This document shows, piece after piece, positions 54,548 through 61,074 of a stretch of DNA of 64,000 nt. The DNA is from Bacteroidota bacterium (GTDB taxonomy: Bacteria > Bacteroidota > Bacteroidia > Chitinophagales > Saprospiraceae). Below the pieces are notes generated by a model, which ran no database searches, was not told the origin of the DNA, and saw only the letters and a program-made list of their open reading frames with translations. The stretch covers positions 1 to 64,000 of the forward strand of contig JAIUPL010000010.1 in NCBI GenBank assembly GCA_020160935.1, given 5' to 3'. Each line of letters opens with the position of its first letter. Positions within the stretch are counted from its first letter, which is position 1. The position numbers and the translations under genes are program-made.

Positions 54548-56389
54548 ATGGCTACAAAAACCGATAAAAAAAGTTTTTGGGAGCAGTTCGACTCCCTGCG
54601 CAATGTCCCCCGCTTTTTTAAGATGATCTGGGCAGTAAGCCCCGGTTTGACCCTCTGGAACATTGTGCTCCGATTGCTGCAATCGGCCGTGCCCCTGCTC
54701 ATGCTGTATGTTGGCAAGGAAATCGTGGACGAAGTAGTGCCGCTGATCGCGCAATACCAGAAAGGTGCATTGTCGCTCGAACAATGGTGGCGTTTCCCGG
54801 TGTGGATGTGGGTCGGGCTGGAATTTCTGCTGGCCGTGGCGAACAGTTTGCTCAGCCGCGCCATTGTGCTTACCGACAGCCTGCTGGGCGATATGGTCAA
54901 CAACGACTCTTCGGTGCGCATTATCCGGCACGCCGCCACCCTCGATCTGTACCAGTTTGAAGACGCCAATTTTTACGACAAACTCGAACGTGCGCGCACC
55001 CAGACAGCCGGCCGCACCGCCCTGATGAGCATGGTGCTGGGGCAAGGGCAGGACCTGATTACCGTATTGTTTCTGGGCGCTGGTCTCGTGGCATTCAACC
55101 CCTGGCTGCTGCTCATTTTGGTGATTGCCGTAATTCCTTCCTTTGTCGGTGAAAGCAAATTCAACCAGGAATCCTACTCGCTTTCGCGCTCCTGGACGCC
55201 CGAACGCCGCGAAATTGACTACCTGCGCTACATCGGCGCCAGCAACGAAACGGCCAAGGAAATCAAGATTTTCGGGCTGGAAAATTTCATCGCCGACCGT
55301 TTTAAAAACATCTCCGACAAATATTTCCGAGCCAACCGCAAACTGGCGCTTAAACGGGCGGCCTGGGGCAGTTTTTTCAGCATCCTGGGCACGGCCAGTT
55401 ATTATGCTGCCTATGTGTTTGTGATCTGGCAAACCATCGTTTCCCTTATTACACTCGGTACGCTCACCTTTCTGGCGGGCTCATTTGGCCGCTTGCAGGG
55501 CTTGTTACAGGGCATCGTAACGCGTTTCAGCCGCATTGCCGAAACATCACTGTACCTGCAGGATTTATTCGATTTTCTGGAACTCAAACCTTTGAGTGTC
55601 AGCCACATCGGCAAACGAAAAGTGCCGCGCCCGATCACGCAGGGTTTTGTTTTTGAAAACGTAGGCTTCCGTTACCCCGAAACGGATGTGTGGGCGCTGC
55701 GCAACCTGAGTTTTACCCTGCATCCGGGCGAAAAACTGGCGCTGGTCGGCGAAAACGGCGCCGGAAAAACAACGCTGGTCAAACTGCTGGCGCACCTCTA
55801 CGAACCCTCCGAAGGGCGTATCCTGCTCGATGGCGTCGACCTCTGCGAATACGATCCCGACGACCTGCGCCGCGAAATCGGCATTATTTTCCAGGATTAT
55901 GTGCGCTTTATGTTCACTGCCTCCGAAAACATCGCCATTGGCAATATTGGAGAAAAGGAAAATCACCCGCGCATCGAAGATTCGGCACATAAAAGCCTGG
56001 CCGATACGGTCGTGGAATCGCTGCCCAAAAAATACGAGCAAATGCTCGGCAAACGTTTCTCCGGCGGCGTCGACCTCAGCGGCGGGCAGTGGCAAAAAGT
56101 GGCCCTTGCACGCGCCTACATGCGAGAGGCCCAACTGATCATCCTCGACGAGCCCACCGCCGCGCTCGATGCCCGCGCTGAACATGAGGTGTTTCTCCGC
56201 TTCGCCGAACTGATGAAAGGCAAAGCGGCTGTTCTCATTTCACACCGTTTCAGTACCGTCCGCATGGCCGACCGCATCCTGTTCCTCGAACACGGCCGCC
56301 TGCTCGAACTGGGCAGCCACGAAGAATTGCTGGCCCAGGGCGGAAAGTATGCGGAGTTGTTTCGGTTGCAGGCGCGGGGATACGTGTAG
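54548..56389 (+). CDS. ABC transporter, fused permease and ATPase
   Basis: A 613-residue half-transporter with an N-terminal six-helix membrane domain (residues about 30-330) and a C-terminal ATPase: Walker A GENGAGKTT, signature VDLSGGQWQK, Walker B LIILDEPTAALD and the H-loop ISHR. Type I exporter of the MsbA/lipid or peptide kind; the substrate is unknown. The ATG at 54548 is chosen; upstream in-frame codons include the terminator. Confidence 0.92.
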   Translation: MATKTDKKSFWEQFDSLRNVPRFFKMIWAVSPGLTLWNIVLRLLQSAVPLLMLYVGKEIVDEVVPLIAQYQKGALSLEQWWRFPVWMWVGLEFLLAVANSLLSRAIVLTDSLLGDMVNNDSSVRIIRHAATLDLYQFEDANFYDKLERARTQTAGRTALMSMVLGQGQDLITVLFLGAGLVAFNPWLLLILVIAVIPSFVGESKFNQESYSLSRSWTPERREIDYLRYIGASNETAKEIKIFGLENFIADRFKNISDKYFRANRKLALKRAAWGSFFSILGTASYYAAYVFVIWQTIVSLITLGTLTFLAGSFGRLQGLLQGIVTRFSRIAETSLYLQDLFDFLELKPLSVSHIGKRKVPRPITQGFVFENVGFRYPETDVWALRNLSFTLHPGEKLALVGENGAGKTTLVKLLAHLYEPSEGRILLDGVDLCEYDPDDLRREIGIIFQDYVRFMFTASENIAIGNIGEKENHPRIEDSAHKSLADTVVESLPKKYEQMLGKRFSGGVDLSGGQWQKVALARAYMREAQLIILDEPTAALDARAEHEVFLRFAELMKGKAAVLISHRFSTVRMADRILFLEHGRLLELGSHEELLAQGGKYAELFRLQARGYV

Positions 56390-56608
56390 TTATTGGTTAT
56401 TGAGTTATTGGTTATTGAGTTATTAAGTTATTGGGGGTTGGTAAGGGTTTATTTTCACTATCATTTGGCATTCCTTTCTGTGTGGCCAAATGATAGTGAA
56501 AATAAACCCTTACCAAACCCTAATAACTCAATAACCAATAACTAAATGATAGTGAAAATAAACCCTTACCAACCCCCAATAACTCAATAACCAATAACTC
56601 AATAACTA
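56389..56608. repeat. TTATTGG/TTATTGA heptamer element with duplicated right arm
   Basis: Left arm 56389-56469 starts in the last base of the ABC gene stop with TTATTGG/TTATTGA units and ends with TTTATTTTCACTATCATTTG. Two tandem complementary copies follow (56484-56542 and 56543-56608), so the right arm has been duplicated. It fills the gap up to the purH promoter. Confidence 0.9.
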
Positions 56609-56613
56609 AATTG

Positions 56614-56621
56614 TATCTTTG
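56614..56621 (+). promoter_or_regulatory. -7 box (TATCTTTG) for purH
   Basis: An exact TAnnTTTG match 28 bp upstream of the purH ATG, directly after the repeat. The -33 position falls inside the repeat and lacks TTTG. Confidence 0.4.
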
Positions 56622-56649
56622 CCGCTTCTCTGCAAACACCCACAATTTC

Positions 56650-58182
56650 ATGTCCACTTCAACCCTGCGGCTGCGTTCCGCACTTGTTTCCGTTTATTCC
56701 AAAGACGGCCTTGAACCTATTATCCGTCGCCTGCATGCACTCGGCGTTCAACTCTACAGCACCGGCGGCACCCAGACCTACATCCAGAAACTCGACATCC
56801 CCGTCACGGCCGTGGAAAGCCTCACAGGCTATCCGAGCATCCTCGACGGGCGCGTGAAAACCCTGCACCCTGCGGTGTTTGGCGGACTGCTTGCCCGCCG
56901 CGAACCTGAGCACCTGGCCCAGTTAAAAGAGTACAATATTCCGGAGATCGACTGTGTAATCGTCGACCTGTATCCCTTCGAGGATACGGTGGCCAAAACG
57001 CACGATGAAATGGAAATTATCGAAAAGATCGACATCGGCGGCGTGTCGCTGATCCGAGCCGCTGCCAAAAACTGGAACGATGTGGCCGTTGTAGCCAGCA
57101 AAGAGGAATATAAGATGTTCCTCGATATGCTGGAATCGCAGGATGGCCAACTGAGTGCCGACGACCGCCGCGAACTGGCGCGCCGGGCCTTCAAAGTAAC
57201 CTCCAATTACGACATCGCCATTTTCAACTGGTTCAACGAAGGCACTACCGACATCGCGTTCAAATACTCCATTCACCGTTCCGATATCCTGCGTTATGGC
57301 GAAAACCCGCACCAAAGCGGCGTGTTCTTTGGCGATTTCGACAAGGTGTTCGACAAACTCAACGGTAAGGCTATTTCCTACAACAACCTGGTCGACATCG
57401 ATGCAGCCGTGCAATTGATGCGCGAATTTCAGGTTGGAAAACCCTGTTTCGCCATCCTCAAACACACCAATGCCTGCGGCGTAGCGCGCCGCCATACCCT
57501 GCAAGAAGCCTGGCAGGCCGCGCTGGCTTGCGACTCCACTTCGGCTTTTGGCGGCATCTTTATTTGCAATGCCACCGTCGATCTGGCCACCGCGCAGGAA
57601 ATCAACAAACTTTTCTACGAGGTGCTCATCGCACCCGATTTTGCGCCGGATGCGCTGGAACTACTGAAAAAGAAAGAACAGCGTATTCTGTTGAAAATCA
57701 AAACTTTCGACGTGCAAAAACGCTCCTTCCGCAGCCTGCTGAACGGCGTAGTGGAACAGGACGCCGACCTGAAAACCGAGACCGAAGCCGACCTGAAAAC
57801 GGTGACGGAACGCGTGCCCACGCCCAAGGAAGTCGGCGAACTCATCTTCGCGGCCAAATGCGCCAAACACCTGAAATCGAACGCCATCGCTTTGGTGAAA
57901 GAACGTCAGTTGATCGGTATGGGTTGCGGCCAGCCGAGCCGCGTGGATGCGCTTCGCCAGGCCATCGCCAAAGCCCGCTCTTTCGGCTTCGACCTGAATG
58001 GCGCCGTCATGGCCTCCGATGCTTTTTTCCCTTTCCCGGATTGTGTGGAAATTGCGCACGAAGCGGGTATTACGGCAGTCATCCAGCCCGGCGGCTCGCT
58101 GAAAGACCAGGATTCTGTGGATGCCTGCAATAAATTCGGCATGGCGATGGTGATGACGGGGTTCCGGCATTTTAGGCATTGA
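56650..58182 (+). CDS. purH: bifunctional AICAR transformylase / IMP cyclohydrolase
   Basis: Catalyses the last two steps of purine synthesis to IMP. It has 510 residues from the ATG at 56650. N-terminal MGS-like IMP cyclohydrolase (SVYSKDGLEPIIRRLHALG, STGGTQTYIQK); C-terminal transformylase with LRYGENPHQSGVFF, KHTNACGVARRHT and FFPFPDCVEIAHEAGI. The length is normal for the family. Confidence 0.96.
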   Translation: MSTSTLRLRSALVSVYSKDGLEPIIRRLHALGVQLYSTGGTQTYIQKLDIPVTAVESLTGYPSILDGRVKTLHPAVFGGLLARREPEHLAQLKEYNIPEIDCVIVDLYPFEDTVAKTHDEMEIIEKIDIGGVSLIRAAAKNWNDVAVVASKEEYKMFLDMLESQDGQLSADDRRELARRAFKVTSNYDIAIFNWFNEGTTDIAFKYSIHRSDILRYGENPHQSGVFFGDFDKVFDKLNGKAISYNNLVDIDAAVQLMREFQVGKPCFAILKHTNACGVARRHTLQEAWQAALACDSTSAFGGIFICNATVDLATAQEINKLFYEVLIAPDFAPDALELLKKKEQRILLKIKTFDVQKRSFRSLLNGVVEQDADLKTETEADLKTVTERVPTPKEVGELIFAAKCAKHLKSNAIALVKERQLIGMGCGQPSRVDALRQAIAKARSFGFDLNGAVMASDAFFPFPDCVEIAHEAGITAVIQPGGSLKDQDSVDACNKFGMAMVMTGFRHFRH

Positions 58183-58202
58183 GAGGTGTTTTGGTTTTTT
58201 TA

Positions 58203-58329
58203 GTGTTTTGGTGTTTTTGTGTTTTGGAGGGCGTTGCTCTCGGTATTTGTTATTTACTTCGCTCTCTTTGAGCCTGTAATCACCACGGCCAAGAGCGAAG
58301 CCTTCCAAAACACCAAAACACAAAAACAC
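58203..58329. repeat. inverted repeat of GTGTTTTG-type units after purH
   Basis: Arms 58203-58240 and 58292-58329 are complementary, made of GTGTTTTGGTGTTTTTG-like phrases and an AGGGCGTTGCTCT-like inner end (mismatched AGAGCGAAGCC on the right). The inner end resembles the outer arms at 3081-3572. It lies between purH and the small exported protein gene. Confidence 0.83.
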
Positions 58330-58336
58330 ACGAAGA

Positions 58337-58753
58337 ATGAAAAACATCCTCCTCTTCCTCCTGTTCGCCAGCGTTGCCTACGCCCAATCCGCTGCCGAAA
58401 AAACCATCCGTTCCATCATGGCCGATCAGGAGCGCGCCTGGAACCGTGCCGACCTCGAAGGTTTTATGGACGGCTACTGGCGCTCCGACAGCCTGCGATT
58501 CATCGGCTCGCGCGGACTCACCTACGGCTGGCAACAAACGCTGGATAACTACAAAAAAAGTTACCCGGGCCCCGAAGCGATGGGTCAACTGAAATTTACC
58601 ATCCTTTCCGTAGAAATACTCTCTAAACGCAGCGCCTACGTCATCGGCAAATGGGAACTCACGCGCGAGGCCGGAAACCTGAGCGGGCACTACACGCTGC
58701 TGTGGAAAAAAATGAAGGGAAAATGGGTGATCGTGGCGGATCACTCTTCTTAG
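58337..58753 (+). CDS. exported NTF2/DUF4440-like protein
   Basis: A 138-residue protein with a signal peptide (MKNILLFLLFASVAYAQ) and an NTF2/SnoaL-like (DUF4440-type) domain: IMADQERAWNRADLEGFMDG, IGSRGLTYGW, HYTLLWKKMKGKWVIVADHSS. It may be a small periplasmic binding protein or enzyme; no ligand is indicated. The stop TAG falls within a TTAGAGGTGAG edge of the adjacent repeat tract. Confidence 0.87.
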   Translation: MKNILLFLLFASVAYAQSAAEKTIRSIMADQERAWNRADLEGFMDGYWRSDSLRFIGSRGLTYGWQQTLDNYKKSYPGPEAMGQLKFTILSVEILSKRSAYVIGKWELTREAGNLSGHYTLLWKKMKGKWVIVADHSS

Positions 58754-58885
58754 AGGTGAGAAGTGAGAGTGCGTAGAGTGTGCCATGTATGTTACGCCTC
58801 TTTTACCTCTTTTGCAGGTGATTTGGCGTTGAATGGCAAATTTTTGTCCTGCTGATTTATATGTTGGGGCAACGGGCAACGGTAC

Positions 58886-58913
58886 GTAGAGACAAGGCAT
58901 GCCTTGTCTCTAC
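58886..58913. repeat. 28-nt perfect palindrome, GTAGAGACAAGGCA half-site
   Basis: The half GTAGAGACAAGGCA is followed by its exact reverse complement. A second copy is at 59138-59167. It lies in the 410-base gap 58754-59163, which also has a short GTGAGAG tract with GCGTAGAGTGTGCC (58754-58785), the hairpin at 58938-58970 and no gene. I recall GTAGAGAC...GTCTCTAC palindromes as dispersed repeats in several phyla. Confidence 0.85.
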
Positions 58914-58937
58914 TGCACCCCGCCCGTTTCAAATCCG

Positions 58938-58970
58938 AACGTCGGCAGGGTTGTGCACCCTGCCGACGTT
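58938..58970. repeat. 13-bp stem hairpin
   Basis: AACGTCGGCAGGG and its exact complement CCCTGCCGACGTT around a 7-nt loop, in the convergent gap. There is no T-run, so a classical terminator is not indicated. Confidence 0.8.
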
Positions 58971-59137
58971 TCACCGTACACGCTATGGCCCCTCACCTCT
59001 CGCTTCTCGTCGGCGGGTTAAAATTTTAGTGAGCAGATCCAAAAATATCGTGGCAGGACCCAAACGCTTCATAAAATGACCGGAATGGGTCTATTTCAGG
59101 GCCGTATTGATCCATATGGCAAGGTGTATGGTGCGCG

Positions 59138-59167
59138 GTAGAGAGACAAGGCATGCCTTGTCTCTAC
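59138..59167. repeat. second GTAGAGACAAGGCA palindrome, overlapping the S8 protease stop
   Basis: Like the copy at 58886 with an extra GA in the left half (GTAGAGAGACAAGG). The TAG stop codon of the S8 gene (59164-59166 complement) is inside its right end. Confidence 0.85.
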
Positions 59168-60666
59168 TGCGTTGCCGTTTGCGCATTAATCCTTCCCCAT
59201 CCAAATTCGCCATTTCGGCTCGGGTAATAGTTCGCACTCGTTTTCAGGCGGTCATATACCTGCTGGCGCGTCCAGGAAGGGTATTTTCCCCAAACAAGGG
59301 CGGCAATGCCAGCGGTAGTGGCGGTAGAAACGGAGGAGCCGCCGACGGTAGACGGAGCATCACCCGAATCAGCCAGAGACAGCGGGTGGTCGTCGGAGTT
59401 TTTCTCCATCACCACTACGAAATCCACTTTGCTGCCGCTGTGGCAGGCGCTGCAACGGCTGGTAAGGTTGGTTTTGATGCCCGTAACGGCCACCGCCTGG
59501 GTCATAGAGGCCGGGAAAATAACACCTGCAAACCAGGCCGTCCAGGAGAACGAGGTGCCGGCGGCGCAGAAGATCAGTTTGCCCTGGTTGTAGGCATAAA
59601 TGATGGCATCGCGAATCTGGCTGGCCGTGGTAAGGCGGCCCATGCTCATGCTCACGATTTTTACAGAAGCCGTGTTGCCGGCCAGCGTAAAGGCATTGGA
59701 AACGCCCACCGTTTCATTGCTGGTGTCGAGGTACACGTCGTCGGCAGCGCGTACGCCCACGAGGTTGGCATTGTAGGCCACGCCAACGGTATTGCCGTCG
59801 GTGCCGCGCGGACCGGTGCAGGTACCCATCATGGAAGTGCCGTGGCCGCAGGGATCGTTGGCAGAAGTAGCGCCCGGGAGTGTGTAGTATTTGGTCACAG
59901 TGCGGCCGCTCGATTGGCCCTGGTTGAAGGCAGAGCCCAGGTTTTCCTGGCTGCTGCTGCAACCACTGTCGACGATCATCACGGTTACACCAGCGCCAGT
60001 GTTGCCATTGGCCCATGCTTGGGCGATGTTGTGATAGGAATAGTTCCAGGATTGTTTGCAGTTGGGAGCAATCACGGTGTAGTCTGTACCTGCTACCAGG
60101 CCCGTTTGAGCGGTATTGCTGCCGCAGCCGGAACTCGAGCGTTCAGAAACTGTTGTCATATAAGGCTCATAACCAATCGGTTCTGCGTAGCGCAACAGAT
60201 TCGAATTGCGCAGGGCTGTGATGGTTTGCGGGTTTTTCACATACACATCGAACACTGGCAGGTTCGGATTTTCTTCGTACGCCAGGATGTCCGATGTTTT
60301 CAGCGAAGGATTCAGGCTGCGCTCCGAATCGAGTACGATACGGAAAACGGCATCCCGCGCGCCTTTCCATTCGGAAGATTGCAGGTCGATCAGGTGGATT
60401 TTTTCGTCGAGGTTGCTGAAACCGGCTGGTTGGTAGCCCACAGAAAGTACATAATCGGAATTGGACAGCGCGGTCCAGATTTGATCGTCGCTGGCCCAGG
60501 CCCAGAGAAATTGTTCTTCCGTTTCTAATTTGGCCTGAATAAACTTGTCGAGGGAAGCCGGGTCGGGTATGGCCGGATGATCGGTGGATACAGACGATTC
60601 CTGTTTTCGGCAACTGTTGACACTTAGAAACAATGCTGCACAGAGGAGTAAGGTTGTTCTTTTCAT
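59164..60666 (-). CDS. S8-family serine peptidase, lipoprotein
   Basis: A 500-residue subtilisin-like protein. The signal peptide and lipobox-like VNSC (Cys19) suggest a lipid anchor. A propeptide-like region (25-170) precedes the catalytic domain: D233 in MIVDSGC, H275 in CGHGTSMMG, S445 in GGSSVSTATTAG. The oxyanion-hole Asn, normally AAGN, reads T371 in CAAGTSFSW, and the usual Pro of the GTSMAxP motif is Ala. Several extra cysteines (181, 203, 236, 273, 283, 405, 408) may form disulfides. It may be a variant active peptidase or an impaired one. Confidence 0.88.
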   Translation of the reverse strand: MKRTTLLLCAALFLSVNSCRKQESSVSTDHPAIPDPASLDKFIQAKLETEEQFLWAWASDDQIWTALSNSDYVLSVGYQPAGFSNLDEKIHLIDLQSSEWKGARDAVFRIVLDSERSLNPSLKTSDILAYEENPNLPVFDVYVKNPQTITALRNSNLLRYAEPIGYEPYMTTVSERSSSGCGSNTAQTGLVAGTDYTVIAPNCKQSWNYSYHNIAQAWANGNTGAGVTVMIVDSGCSSSQENLGSAFNQGQSSGRTVTKYYTLPGATSANDPCGHGTSMMGTCTGPRGTDGNTVGVAYNANLVGVRAADDVYLDTSNETVGVSNAFTLAGNTASVKIVSMSMGRLTTASQIRDAIIYAYNQGKLIFCAAGTSFSWTAWFAGVIFPASMTQAVAVTGIKTNLTSRCSACHSGSKVDFVVVMEKNSDDHPLSLADSGDAPSTVGGSSVSTATTAGIAALVWGKYPSWTRQQVYDRLKTSANYYPSRNGEFGWGRINAQTATQ

Positions 60667-60774
60667 GCGAAGACGGTATTTAATTTGAATGATTAGAGTG
60701 CGAAAATATTGTTTGTTTTACGTTATTGCATAGAGGTGTATAAAGATTTGGAATTTTTATTTTGTGGAAAAGTG

Positions 60775-60998
60775 GGCGTACGCTACGCTTTGTGTCCCTT
60801 GTGCAACCTTGGTGTCCCTTGTGGTAAAAAATTTTGGTAACTATACCCATTTACACACAGGCTGTAAAAAAGGGTACAAAAACCTATAAGGTTTTATAAA
60901 CCTTATAGGTTTAGGTGCAAATGGGTATAGTTACCAAAATTTTTTTAACCACGAAGAACACCAAGGTCTCACAAAGGGCACAACGCGTAGCGTACGCC
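60775..60998. repeat. compound inverted repeat, TTTGTGAAACCTT family copy 4 plus nested palindrome
   Basis: Outer arms 60775-60854 and 60917-60998 are complementary, made of GGCGTACGCTACGCTTTGTG and TTTTGGTAACTATACCCAT parts. Inside is a shorter palindrome, AAACCTATAAGGTT with its complement, at 60880-60912. It lies in the divergent gap between the S8 protease and the DUF3857 gene (408 bases, 60667-61074), unlike most family members, which lie after genes. Confidence 0.88.
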
Positions 60999-61074
60999 TG
61001 TGCTCAACACTTGTTTCACCATAATCAATAAGCCACTCATTTTTACGTTCTTTGCTTTACATATACACACCCAG

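Noticed and set aside
58886-59167. Paired GTAGAGACAAGG palindromes as ends of an insertion sequence
   Set aside because: The roughly 220 bases between them hold no transposase, and no target-site duplication is visible.
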